Shown here in pieces: positions 31,260 through 41,431 of a stretch of DNA of 41,431 nucleotides; the first letter of the stretch is position 1; each line of letters begins with the position of its first letter. Under the pieces are notes generated by a model, which saw nothing but the letters and a program-made list of their open reading frames with translations, was not told the origin of the DNA and ran no database searches. Source of the stretch: Spirogloea muscicola (lineage: Eukaryota; Streptophyta; Zygnematophyceae; Spirogloeales; Spirogloeaceae). The translations under genes and the position numbers were made by a program. The stretch spans positions 109,111-150,541 of the forward strand of contig WELB01000143.1 in assembly GCA_009602725.1 (NCBI GenBank), in the 5' to 3' direction.

Positions 31260-34200
31260 TCAAACACACTGCATGTGCTCTGGAGCACAAAGGGCTGCCA
31301 TGGTAAATGTTCTGGTCCCGCCAGAGGACTTGAGGTGTGACACGATGGCACCAGCAGCCTCATACCCAGAGCTCAAACTGCTGCCAACTGCCAGACCTCC
31401 CCTGTGATTACCTGAGATGTGACACAGGTCACACAGATGCGCCTCATTACTGCACATGTAAGTGTGATGGAGCACCAGCAGACACCACTTGAAGACCAGA
31501 CAGCCACTCAGCAGTGCATGTTTGTTACCTGCGTAATAAAAGCCTGGAAGATCGTCCTCCAGTTTGTTGATGAAAGTCAATACCTTATCATAATCTCTTG
31601 AATATTGCGGGAAAGCTTGCTTCCAGTAGACGTGCCTGAAATGTGAGAAGAGACAGCATTGCCGGCGGGCTTGCGTCATTCGCCATAGAGTCTGTCGCAT
31701 TGTTGACTTCCATGTAATGCCCATTCCATAGCTCAGTGTGGATGACCAATGGAGACTAGTTATAATAAACCATCACATGGAGTATGGTTGTCATACCTTG
31801 TGAATATTGGCAGCCCATCTACGCCCAGTAGCTGCTTCAGGTCATGGAGGGCAACTTGCTGCAGCTCATCCCTGATGGCAAAGGACAGAACTGGCTAAGG
31901 TGGCCGGTTGCCTATGAACTACTGCCTGGTACAGATAAGAGCTTTTGATAAGGAGCAGCTGTTGCTGAAGCAAGAACCACTTGGTGCCAGCTCACATACA
32001 TGGAGCTTGAAGCAAGCTCGCGGGCACGACTTCCACCAATAAAAGTGGTGAATAGCACGTCATCGGCTGGGGCCCTGTCTGGGAACATGAAGGATGAGAA
32101 TATTGTGCCTGCATGTGAAGAAAGCATAAACACATTATTATTCTTCCCAGATATGTGAGAAATGAATTTGTGATCAATTCTTGCACTTAGCTTGTACACA
32201 GCACGTTGATATGAATGACGGAGAAAGTCTTCCAGTGTGTACCAAGACTACGAAGACCAAGGCTCTGCTCCTTAGCTGGCACCAGGAGACCAAAGCCTGG
32301 CAGTGGACGCTTCACATCCTCTGCTCTGAAAGCATTGATCATGACTGACATGGGCTGGTACGTGACCTGCAGACCTCAGCATGAGCACTCACATGAGCAG
32401 TCAGTGCTGTGCACCAATCCCTCAACAAGTACAAGAGCTGCGAGAGAGCCATCCCACTGAACGGCTTAGGGCCTGTGAGGATGGTGAGCTGAGATGGACC
32501 ATGCTGCTTCAGACAAGGCCGACAGCAAGGCTAACCTCTGGCATCCTGGACAAGGTGTAAGGTTGACCATCTTTTGAAATGCTGATATCCCGCAGGCTGT
32601 GCAGCGGTGCCTGCAGAAGTAAAGATGGACAAACAACCACCCTTACATATATGTTTCCCTGATTGACACCACCTCATCCGGAATCATCGAATCACCACTA
32701 CATAAGAAGAATATTATTGCCACCATGTCACCTGCAGGGCGTATGTACATTCATGAAGAACTTACTGTCATCAGGACAGCATCAAAGTGCTGGCTCTGCC
32801 TCTCCAAACTGTTCACTGAAGAGAAAGAGACAGCCCAACTGCTGCGAGCACGATTCCCTTGCTGTAAACAAGTGAGATCGTGCACAGGGCACCCCAATCT
32901 CAGAGCCTCTTGTCCAATCCTTTCTGCAAGTGCCGTTGTCAAGGTCTGCACACCGCATCCAGGCGGTAGGACAAGATATGTGAGAAGGACATGGTTGTCC
33001 TTTGCAACATTGATTGCAGTAACCTAAGTGTCACAAGTGCCTCGTCGACCTTAGGACACCGGTATCAAGGAATTGTTCAGTGAAGCAGCCACACTTACCT
33101 GCATACCACCAAAGAAGGAGAAAGAGCCACGCACTCGATTGCGTCTAATAGGCTCAACTGCAATGCTGCCATCTCCCTCAACTTCCAAATTTGTCTTCTT
33201 GCTACTCTTTTGAGAGAATATGGACTTGATGGCGCCAACAACCAGGGACCCATGCCTAGCAGGCAGGACCAGTCCTTGTTACAGCCCAGTCCAAAGCGCT
33301 ACATGCACATACCAATGTGACAAGGTGTAGGCCAGAGCAAGACAAGCATAGTTGCCCCACAGAAACAGGGGCACTTGAAGCATCAACTTTCTCATTTATT
33401 GTCCCATTCATGATCATAGGATAGAGCACCTCTGCTCAAGCTCCCAAAGACTTGGAAATGCATGGCGCACCTGCCCAAGACAAACACAACAAACCCATAC
33501 TCATGTGCTGCCATATACACAGTCTTTTGACCATGGGAGCCTTCACATGAACTTGTCAGATACAATATGGACTGTCTCTTTCACAGGCGCAAGCGTACTT
33601 CATTTGCATCTGTCTTTGTACTGACCGAAAGTGAGTCTGGGTCTGATCCTGAGGTGCCAGCTACAAAAGGATCCACTAGATAGTCAACGGGCTGCATTGC
33701 TTCAGATATAAATAGTCAGTCTGGACATCTGTTCGTTCCAATCTGTTATAGCCCCTTGCAATTCATCAGCGGCTGATCTCTCAGTTTAGCATCGACTCCG
33801 AGGCATGTGACATGTTTGAATGAAGAATGAAATGTAAGAGGCCTTATGCACTGACGAATTCAAAGAGATGATGGCCGATGTCGGAGGCAGGCTTACCTCC
33901 CTACCAATATGACGTTCCAAGAAGCTCCCGACACTGCAACAAGGAGTACCAATGTAGTGTCCAGCAAATCACAATAAGCAACAAATGCATGGCATGACAC
34001 AAGATCATTGGGCAAGGTTGTCACTTTGACGTTGAGGGCAATGCATTCACATTTTTGCAGTATTCTGTCACGGATTTATACTGACCTCTCATCTTGTACA
34101 GGAGAGTCTTCGTTCTTCAGCAAGCGTTTCCACACAAGGGGCTCTGCCAGCATCCGAAGCTGCAACCTTACGAGTCAGAATGAGCTTGTCCTTAACCAAC

Positions 34201-35681
34201 GCACAATACCAGATCTTTCAGGCCATATCCTCTGCTATGTCATTGCCTGAGCATTCTGACAAGTCCCCAATCATGATAAATGATGATGTCTATCGGCAAT
34301 GCTCACAGCTCCTATGAATAGAAACTCTCTGTTGTTCTGCAACATGTTGTCACATTGACGAATGAAGAGAAGCTGACCTTGGCCCGTGCAGATAGAAGCT
34401 TTGTAGCCAAGAAGGATATTGGATCTGAAGGCAGCTGACAAAGGGAAGTTTGCTACTATCAGATTGGTATTGCACAGATGTAACATCAACTGCAAAGGAG
34501 GTGCAATTCCTGGTCCTTATCAATGAACCAACAACTGCAGGCAAGAGACTTGAGTAGCCTACTTGCTCAGGAGAACCATTTCTAGCTATGTATCGTTTAT
34601 TCTGTTGCAATGGCTGCGCCCACATTGCAAGAAGAACATGTCAAGTCAACAGGATGCTCATCCCTCTCAATGATTTTATCATGTACATACCCACCTAACA
34701 GAAATAATTCAAGCAATTAAGGATTACTAACAGAACAGAACAGAACAGAACAGAAAAGAAGAGCTAATAGTTCATAGGCTCGGCTTCAGTTGAAGTTCTG
34801 CTCTATCCGTTGCCGTCACATTTGTCATACATTGATCTTGCAGAGAATAGGAGTACTTCTACTTGAGATTCAATCTACCATCACTATCTATGTCGAGTAC
34901 TCAGAAGGCGTACAAAGAGGCGCTTCTCGTTCAACTGCAGCTCGTCAATCAGTTGCCCGACGATGTCATCGTTCTCTGTCTGCAGTCCTATCAACAGAAG
35001 GGCTCGGAATTAAGGCACAAGCTTGCATAGATTGGCTACTGGCATACTGCAACAAGTTTGATAGAAATGCTATACTTCTTGGTCAGACAACAACAGGCAG
35101 AGATGTGACAGTCACTTGCATTCACTTAATCTGCTGCAGCACATTTCCTATAAGACTCAGGAACGATGGCAGGCTGTACAGCCAGCGAGCCAGCCAGATT
35201 CCCAGCTTGGCTTTTACAGTGCACTTGATACCTCCTGGTGTGCAGCACATAGTGCTTGATGCAGTAGCACAGACAGTGAGCGCAATGCAAGCTAGCAAGG
35301 AGGGGCAGACAGTACCATGGTGTTGGCGCCGAGTTCCCAAGTGTATCCGTTGGCCTTATAGGTCCGCAGCTTGCCCCCTTCTTTGCTAGCGGCATCAAAG
35401 ACAGTGACCCTTACCCCTTCCTTTTTCAGGCGGTATGCAGCAGCCAGGCCACTGAGAGCAGCCAAGCATTGATCAGTATGATGGCTTGTTAACGACTTAT
35501 CAGAGCATCTTGTCATGCCAGGACAACGTACGCACAAAGGCAATGGGACTCTGCAGATTTCTTAGCACGACCTTGGTGAGTTATTTTATGCTCACCTCAC
35601 ACCTGCGCCGATAACTGCAACAGAGCCCAGGGCAGCAACTGCAGACAAGCAGCATTGACGGGAAAGACCCTGCTCAGGCAT
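31260..35681 (-). CDS. PPOX2: Protoporphyrinogen IX oxidase, plant PPO2 type, about 15 exons
   Basis: FAD enzyme oxidising protoporphyrinogen IX to protoporphyrin IX in heme/chlorophyll synthesis. Minus-strand blocks: VAVIGAGV (exon 35681-35596) spliced to [20 protein letters not shown] and ELGANTM (35451-35316); [14 protein letters not shown] (34979-34901); [13 protein letters not shown] (34601-34563); [11 protein letters not shown] (about 33930); [20 protein letters not shown] (about 33715-33645); [24 protein letters not shown] (near 33110); FDAVLMT (near 32765); [17 protein letters not shown] (about 32300); [20 protein letters not shown] (about 32070); [17 protein letters not shown] (about 31620); [20 protein letters not shown] to the stop at 31260. 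GANTM and the very short leader before the FAD motif fit PPO2 (mitochondrial or dual-targeted), not plastid PPO1. Exons near 32430 and 34100-34480 are less certain. Confidence 0.93.
34731..34756. repeat. (CAGAA)n microsatellite in a PPOX intron
   Basis: About five CAGAA units in tandem, within the intron between the exons ending at 34601 and 34901. Confidence 0.9.
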
Positions 35682-36043
35682 GGGTCCGTCAGAAGCTGGC
35701 ACTCAAAAGAGCAGCCGCTACGTGTGTGAGCTTTGTGACAGCCGAGACTCAGGCAACTCTGGACTGCATCCTCAGCAATTTCGCCTCTAATCTCACAATG
35801 CAGAGGACGAGCATTTCATGAGCACAGCTGACCATGAGCACAGCTGACCACAAGTCAGTGGAGGTCAGCTGAGCAATGGCACCAACGAGTGCAGATGGTC
35901 GACACAGCAAACAGGAGCGCAGCCTGGAGTGACGTCGAGCGGTGGAGGGGACAGCTCGGCCAGCAGCCTGTCAGCTAGCCGGGTCCTGCTCGTGACCAGC
36001 GAGCACCGCACCTGCATAGGGCGACGTAGCCGCGTCTTGATCC
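35682..36043. promoter_or_regulatory. Compact divergent PPOX/QNG1 promoter region
   Basis: Only 362 bp separate the proposed start codons of PPOX (-) and QNG1 (+), so the two promoters must overlap or be shared. It contains an exact 16 bp tandem repeat (ATGAGCACAGCTGACC, 35818-35833 and 35834-35849), giving two CAGCTG hexamers 16 bp apart, with a related GGTCAGCTGAGC at 35863-35874. No TATA box was recognised. Regulatory function is inferred from position only. Confidence 0.6.
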
Positions 36044-38272
36044 ATGGCGGAAGGGAGAGCCGCTGCCGCGCGGCGCNCGCGACGGCGCCGCCGCCGCCGC
36101 CGCCGCCAGGCTCGGCTTTTCTCGCGCGCCGGGCGGCCGTGGGGCGCTCGCCTCCGTGCGCCGGGGCTGCGCCTGGGTGGCCTCGCAGGCCTCCCATGTA
36201 CGCATCGACGACGCCGGTGAGCTGCCGAGACCGAGCCACTGGACCTCGACGACCACAGCTGCTTCTCGTTGGCAGCCGCAATGGCGCTCGCGTGCGCTGG
36301 CCTCTCTTGGCCATGGCGGCTGTGCCAAAGGGCCGCCGAGGCGACTTGCTGCAAGCGTGGCTGACGTCTGGCTGCTTCCTGCAGCCATCGAGAAGGTGGC
36401 GCTGAGCACGAAGGGCAACGTGCCCATGGTGGAGTGGGACTTTGAGGGCATCCACTTCCGCGACGGAGGGCCGCTCACCGTCCAGTACATCCTGGTCCTG
36501 GATGCCCTCAACTTCTGCTTCTGGCCAGGTGCAACCAAGTGCTCCTGCTGCGCGCACGCACCTCGCCCTGCAAGAACTTCATGCTTGCCCCAAGGGAAAG
36601 TGATGCCAAGAAGTAGGACGTGAAAACCTGTCCGAATTGGCCTTGCTTCAACCACCTCCGAGTGAAGAGCCTCTTGCTTGAGTGGCAGACGAGGAGCTTC
36701 AGTATGAGCACCTGGCCCGTGGTCTGACACGCGCCTTGGAAAGAGACGCCCACGCTCTTGACGCGCACCGCTTAGTGGAGTACGACGGTCTGCTCCGAGC
36801 TGAGCACTTTGCGCCCACCTCGTGACATGCTTCAGTCCAAGCACTGCAAGATCGATGTGGATGCTTAAGTCTGCTCTCTCAACCCAACTTACACCAGTTC
36901 AGGCGAGCACAAGGTGGATCAGCTGCAGAGCCTCTCCACTTTGATCACATGTTGTGGCAGATCTTCGAATATAAGTGCCCTGGAAGCCATTGTTGTTGTG
37001 ACCTTGACTAAGACGTGATCAATTCGTTCGATGTCAACATTCCAATTTTTAGTGTTTCAATGTAGCAGATTGCTTACTGTTGGTATTGGACACGTGGCTT
37101 GGATTGACAGGTCCATCCCTGCGCAGACTGTTGCAAAGGTCAAAGCCGCTACCTTTGGAGGATGAACGAGCCCGTCTTCTGCAAGAGGTTTGATAATGTA
37201 CTCATAACAACGGCATTTTCCACCGTCTAGCCACCAAGGGATGTTGACTTGCAGCTTCTAATGCTGAGGATTATGACTCACAGGTTGCTTGTCGGTGGCC
37301 AGGTGGGGCTTGAGCTTCAGAGAGCGTACAGTGGGGAGGCCGTGAACCTCCTTCAAGCCGCCAATGGCAGTGCTCCAGCCCTTGTGGACCTAGTGACTCG
37401 CTCTTTCGCAGGTCAGCCTCCTCAACAAATGGTCAGGTTCGTAGAGGACCCTGCTTATTCAGTGCTCACAGGAACTGTTACCTCCCTTTGTTCACAGGCT
37501 TCCAGGATCACTCAGTCTACAAGGGCCGACAGATTGCCCTGTATAAACGTGCCCAAATTTTTGTGGGTGACATCTGGGGGGCGTTTAGAGGAGAGGGACT
37601 TGGTAAACTCAGTGACATGGATGAATTGACCATGTTCGCGGACTACCTCGTCCCCGCCATCCTTAGGGAGTGGGGAGTCTTCATCTACGATGACAGGCTA
37701 GCTGCTCAGATTGAAAACAAGTTGCTGGTGCCAGCAGGTCAGACCCGCTCTATATTGCCACTACCTTCTTTGTATAAGCGTACCCGTGGTTGTGCCATGT
37801 GAACCAGAGTACTTGCATAAGAGATTTCAAAGCCTGCTATATATCATTTTCTGGTACTTAACCTGCTTGCCTCAGGCTCAGAAGAAGAGGTGGAGATACG
37901 AGCATGCACCGTGGATGCTGTTGAGAAACTAAGAAGGCTCCTCACACTGCACAGTAACCAAGTGGTAGGTATCTAGGCCCTCTTGATGTCCACCGGCACA
38001 TGCAATCTTCACTCACGATTGAATGCAAGGTTGTGGTGATCTGCCCTTGAAAGCAACTTTAGCCGTGCTCTTGTTCAGCGTGCTCTTATTCAATGAGAAG
38101 AAAATCATCAGACGCATCTGAATTTCGCTTAGTTTTCTGCTATCATTCTGACCACGTCCTCATCTGCCAACAGGTACTTAGCGTGCAAGTCGACTGGTGG
38201 CTGTGGTCCTGTGGCTTGCAAAGCAGGACTGCCATGAAAAATCACCACAGGACGCTCACAATTTACTACTGA
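36044..38272 (+). CDS. QNG1: Queuosine 5'-phosphate N-glycosylase/salvage protein (DUF2419), 8 exons
   Basis: Releases queuine from queuosine nucleotides so it can be reused for tRNA wobble modification. Exons: 36044-36216 (ASHVRIDDA); 36385-36528 (EWDFEGIHFRDGG, LDALNFCFWP, substrate-pocket region); 36689-36787 (DEELQYEHLARGLTRALERD); 37111-37187 (PSLRRLLQRSKPLPLEDERA); 37303-37411 (GGEAV/LLQAANGSAPALVDLV region); 37498-37737 (SVYKGRQIALYKRAQIFVGD, MDELTMFADYLVP); 37876-37964 (SEEEVEIRACTVDAVEKLRR); 38174-38272 (QVDWWLWSCG, HHRTLTIYY, stop). All junction phases agree from exon 1 to 8. Only the first exon is doubtful: an N at 36077 sits in a GC-rich repeat, and the frame of the ATG at 36044 differs from that of SHVRIDD, implying a missing or extra base. 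Probably functional. Confidence 0.95.
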
Positions 38273-39240
38273 AAGTTCTCAAAATGAGATGGCTTAGCGT
38301 TGCTGGCGTTGTGTTAAGGGAGTTGTGTTTAGATTCAAGGGGCTTACAGACATTTACCCCCACAAATATAATCGACTTGGCCGTTTGGCTGCCCAATAGT
38401 AGTGGCAGCTTAAGGTAAATCCTAAACCTGGCATTGCAAAACCACTGTCATTGACAGAGTCACTGGATGCATGCAGCTGAAGTTGCCCTTAGCAGACAGT
38501 GGACGGCAGCAAGTAGCTGGCTGCAGCACGACACATGCTCAAGTATTCAAGGTGAGGAGGTATGGATGTCAGGTTGGTGGCAACAACCTCCATAGAGGAA
38601 GCACGGGCCTTACATAACATTCTTAAGGTGATTGACACTCTTGTGAATGCCGACAAGAAGAAGAAAAGCTCCTCATGAGGAAGAGGTCGTGACTGGCAAG
38701 ATTGGAACTACTGCTTGTAATGGGAGGGCAGGCGCCAGCAAAGGGGAAGGGAAAGCTAATCACACGCATCGATCAGCTCTCCATAGCCCCCAGGCGACAA
38801 CTGGAGGGTACATAGTCTACATGGATCTAGGACATGGCATGGAAGCCTGATGCAGTGAATAAGGCAACTGACAAGAAAACAGTGGCTCTATAAGGGGCTG
38901 CAGGGGCCGCAATTGCAGGAGCATTGGCACAAGAGAGTATAGAGGAGCTCCTCTAAGGGCAGTAGCTGCAGAATAGTGCCTGCAGGGAGAAGCAGGAATA
39001 GCTGGGCATGATTGCGCCAGACAATGACAATTGATTTGTCAGGTGGAGAAGGGCCCGCGACAGCCAAAGCCTTGGCGGTAGAGACCTTGCTCCAGTTTGG
39101 CAGCGGGCCTCGTGGCCTGGCTCCATAGGGGCGCTGGGAGCGTGGCTGCGAGGCAGGAAGCACAGGCCCAAGAAAGGGAGAAGAGTGGACAAGGTCAAAA
39201 GGAAAGGCGGACTGCAAAAGCGCACATGTGGGTGGTGGTA
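38273..39240. other. 3' flank of QNG1, no gene recognised
   Basis: Short open frames only (the longest, 38647-38850, is Lys/Arg/Gly-rich without a family signature). Element signals begin near 39160-39300 (AAGAGTGGACAAGGTC; reverse B-type tail). Confidence 0.5.
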
Positions 39241-40055
39241 GAGTGAAGCTCTTTCAAAGAGGTGCACGGTGCACATGAAGAGAGAGAGAGAGGCCAAGCC
39301 GAGCCAGGAGTGTCCAGGCTGAACTGCTTCCAGAAGTGAGACTAGCGAAAGCCTAGGCCGAGAGGGGCTCTTAACAGGGCAAAGCACAGCTGGAAAAGGA
39401 ATTCAGTATAGTCGCGAGTGAGATGTTCCAGAAAGAAAAATTCCTTCCAGAGGGGGCGATGGCTGTCAAAGGCCAGCCCATTGGCTGCTCCCAGTACAGA
39501 AGCAGCTCCATCACAAAGGGATCCAGGGTTTTGAAAGCCCATAAAAGAGTGAACAAGGTCCAAACGAGCTGCAGAAGAGAAGCAGCTCTTGCGAAGAGGG
39601 CGAACCCACAAAAGTATGAACAAGGTCCCAAGCCGTCGCAATACAATTGGCTACTACGGACGGGAGCTACTCAGTAAGCCCTGGCCAGCAGTCCATTCAC
39701 AGCCACTGCCTTAATTTGGAAGACCTGTTCCTCGCGCGGAAAAAAGGCACAGCTCTTCCAATGTCAGGTAATAGCTGTGAGAGGCCAAATGAGTGTACAA
39801 GGACAGGAGGCGCGATGTCTACATATATGCTCTCCATGGCTTCTGCAAGTGGGCGCTCAATAACCCCTAGTCAGCAAGCCCGAATAAGAATAAATAAATT
39901 GCGTCGCCTTGGCGGTACCTGGACAAAGGCGCTTCCAGCAGAGGGCGATGGCTGTGAGTTGGCCAGCCCAGAAAGAGAGAATGAACAAAGGTCGAAGGGG
40001 CAGAAAAGCCAGAAAAGAGAAGTGGCACTCCCAATGGGGGCAAGGGCTGTGAACA
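39240..40055. mobile_element. Hairpin-module mosaic, mostly reverse
   Basis: Reverse B-type tail near 39245-39300. Reverse modules with GCGATGGCTGT...GCCAGCCC near 39458-39480 and 39945-39970. AATAACCCCTAGTCAGCAAG (39860-39880) matches the domain-end strand seen at 27905 and 1650. A reverse A-type hairpin near 40040 is fused directly to copy C. Confidence 0.65.
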
Positions 40056-40745
40056 GCTGCTCACGACCTCCTCCGCGACGCAATGTTCGGCATCTTCCAG
40101 GAGGCCGGATACACAGTTGCGATGGAGAATACGTCTGTCATGCCAATCCTCCAGAGGGCCGACGGACTCCACACGCGCCGCGTCGACCTGGTAGCGTCCA
40201 CGACGGGCGGCGGCGGGCGCATCATTGCTGATGTGGTCACCACTGATGTGGTCGACCGCTCCAACCCGGAGCTTTCTGCCTTGCGGGCTGGCCACGCTGC
40301 GGCGAAGGCCGCTCGCAGCAAGGCGGCCAAACACGCCGACCACCCGGCTGCCGATGAGTTCGTCCCCTTGGCTATGGACGTGCACGGGGCCCTCGGATCC
40401 CACTGGCTCGACCTGTTGGCCAGGCTTGCACGGCGCGCTGTGTCCCGCAGGCGCGGTGAGCCGGCTGACTTCAACGCCGCTGGCTCGTGGGCTCAGGTAT
40501 ATCGTATGTGCTTGTCCGTCTCCCTCCAGCGGTCCATGGCCCACGCCTTGCATCTGCGTGCTGGCCGTGCTCTCACTGCGGCCTCCGGCTTTCGTCAGGG
40601 GGATAGTTTTCCAGCAGCTAGTCTGTTGGATGTGAGGCTCCTCACTCAGTAACTCCTGCGTGGTCCATCCTCCCCCGTTCTGTCATAGCCTCTTCAGGCC
40701 CCTTCGAACCTTGTCAATTCTTTTCGGGCTGGCTTCTCACAGCCC
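40056..40745 (+). mobile_element. Subfamily A copy C, cleanest domain plus tail
   Basis: Uninterrupted frame to the stop at 40650-40652: LLRDAMFGIFQEAGYTVAME; VMPILQRADGLHTRRVDLVA; GGGRIIADVVTTDVVDR; ADHPAADEFVPLAMDVHGAL; WLDLLARLARRAV; AGSWAQVYRMCLSVSLQ; ALHLRAGRALTAASGFRQGD; LLDVRLLTQ. It is followed by an 80 bp spacer with CCCCTTCGAACCTTGTCAAT, the hairpin GGGCTGGCTTCTCACAGCCC (40726-40745), CCCATTGGGAGAGCCACTTC and a TTTCTTCC-rich run. This is the reference copy for the order domain, spacer, hairpin, tail. Confidence 0.85.
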
Positions 40746-40769
40746 ATGCCCCCATTGGGAGAGCCACTT

Positions 40770-41000
40770 CTTTCTTCCTTCTTTCTTAATGAAAAGCCAG
40801 CCCCAAAAGAATTGACAAAGCTTCGAAGGGGCCACTGCCCACATTGGGAGAGCCACTTCTTCTAGTTCGTCGGATTGAGGCTCCTCAATGGTAACAACTG
40901 AGTGGTCCATCCTCCCCGTTCTGACATAGCCTCTTCAGGCCCCTTAGTAGCTGCTTAGCGCCCTCCATCATTCTTTCCTGGGCTGGCTTTTTCCAGCCCC
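40770..41000. mobile_element. Element tails between copies C and D
   Basis: A reverse tail at about 40795-40835 (GCCAGCCCCAAAAGAATTGAC), a second CACATTGGGAGAGCCACTTC at about 40842, a domain-end remnant and its spacer, and a forward hairpin at 40980-40998 with a CTATCC tail. Confidence 0.65.
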
Positions 41001-41004
41001 TATC

Positions 41005-41431
41005 CAGCCCCTATCAGCTCGGCGCGGACGGCCAGCCCCATACGCGACGCGCTGACCTGGTCGCCATCCCTTCCCGGCAGGCCCCGCAGTCGCTGCTTAG
41101 CTCGTAATTTGGCCCCTTCGAACCTTGTCAATTCTTTTCGGGCTGGCTTCTCACAGCCCGACGTACACGGCGCCTTTGGCGCCAAATGGCTGGACCTCCT
41201 TCACCGCCTTGCGCGGCGAGCAGCGGCCCGCCGCGACGGGCAGCAAGGCGAGCAGCCTGGCTTCCATGTCGCCGGGTCCCTCGCCCAAGTTTACCGGATG
41301 CGCCTGGCCGTCTCTTTGCAGCGGTCCCTAGCTTTTGCGGTCCACTTGCGCGCAGGCCGCGCTCTGGCGGCGGCCTCCGGCTTCCGTCAGGGCGACGTCT
41401 TTCCGCCTGCTAGCTACTCAGACTTGCATCT
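41005..41431 (+). mobile_element. Subfamily A copy D, interrupted, runs off the window
   Basis: RRADLVAIPSRQAP (about 41040-41085) is broken by a spacer-plus-hairpin segment (hairpin 41140-41159) that replaces the middle of the domain. The frame resumes DVHGAFGAKWLDLLHRLARR, AGSLAQVYRMRLAVSLQRSL, AVHLRAGRALAAASGFRQGD and ASYSDLH at the window end. This is the best-preserved C-terminal part of the family in the window. Confidence 0.8.

Overview
The window is nuclear DNA of a photosynthetic eukaryote, most likely a streptophyte green alga. Its genes are split by many short GT-AG introns, and exons are GC-rich. It carries an HD-Zip class II homeodomain gene with both the CPSC motif and an LxLxL repressor motif (a streptophyte lineage marker), a plant PPO2-type protoporphyrinogen oxidase, and an intron-rich RecN. 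The species cannot be fixed from the sequence. It is a draft assembly: there are two N gaps (10273-11089 and 27997-28050), two single Ns, and a piece of Illumina adapter plus a 123-base A run joined to the larger gap.

Host genes, left to right: a coiled-coil protein (+, 3302-4673); a RecN-type SMC-like ATPase (-, 5153 to about 9826); RNA 3'-terminal phosphate cyclase (+, 5' end lost in the gap, to about 14029); a GT92/DUF23-like glycosyltransferase (-, 14533 to about 16990); a paralogous glycosyltransferase (+, 23122-25457); an HD-Zip II transcription factor (+, about 28128-30019); protoporphyrinogen oxidase (-, 31260-35681); and queuosine-nucleotide glycosylase/salvage protein QNG1 (DUF2419; +, 36044-38272). 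RecN/RTCA, the two glycosyltransferases and PPOX/QNG1 are head-to-head pairs. The PPOX/QNG1 pair shares only about 360 bp between start codons. The genes do not form one pathway.

The rest (1300-3010, 17080-22970, 25860-27960, 38640-41431) is a nested mosaic of one mobile-element superfamily. At least ten damaged copies encode the same C-terminal, nuclease-like domain (core motifs RRVDLVA, LLLDVVTTD, DHP..D.FFPLA, HLRAGRALAAASG, DLRLLTRGY-stop). In subfamily A the stop is followed by a pyrimidine-rich spacer, a very conserved GGGCTGG...CCAGCCC hairpin and a short tail (CAATGGGCGAGCCCTTC). Subfamily B ends instead in a different conserved tail and a TTTC microsatellite. No reverse transcriptase domain lies in the window.

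The most interesting signal is that the hairpin tail also occurs alone as 59-130 bp insertions inside other element copies. Four of these have small exact flanking duplications (GGCAT, GTAG, GAT, GTGAAG), and skipping the insert leaves the interrupted reading intact in the two that fall inside the domain. Three share the same 3' end but start at different 5' points, as expected of extreme 5'-truncated target-primed insertions. The fourth carries a different tail. I propose this as an undescribed LINE/SINE-like element family with a structured 3' terminus.
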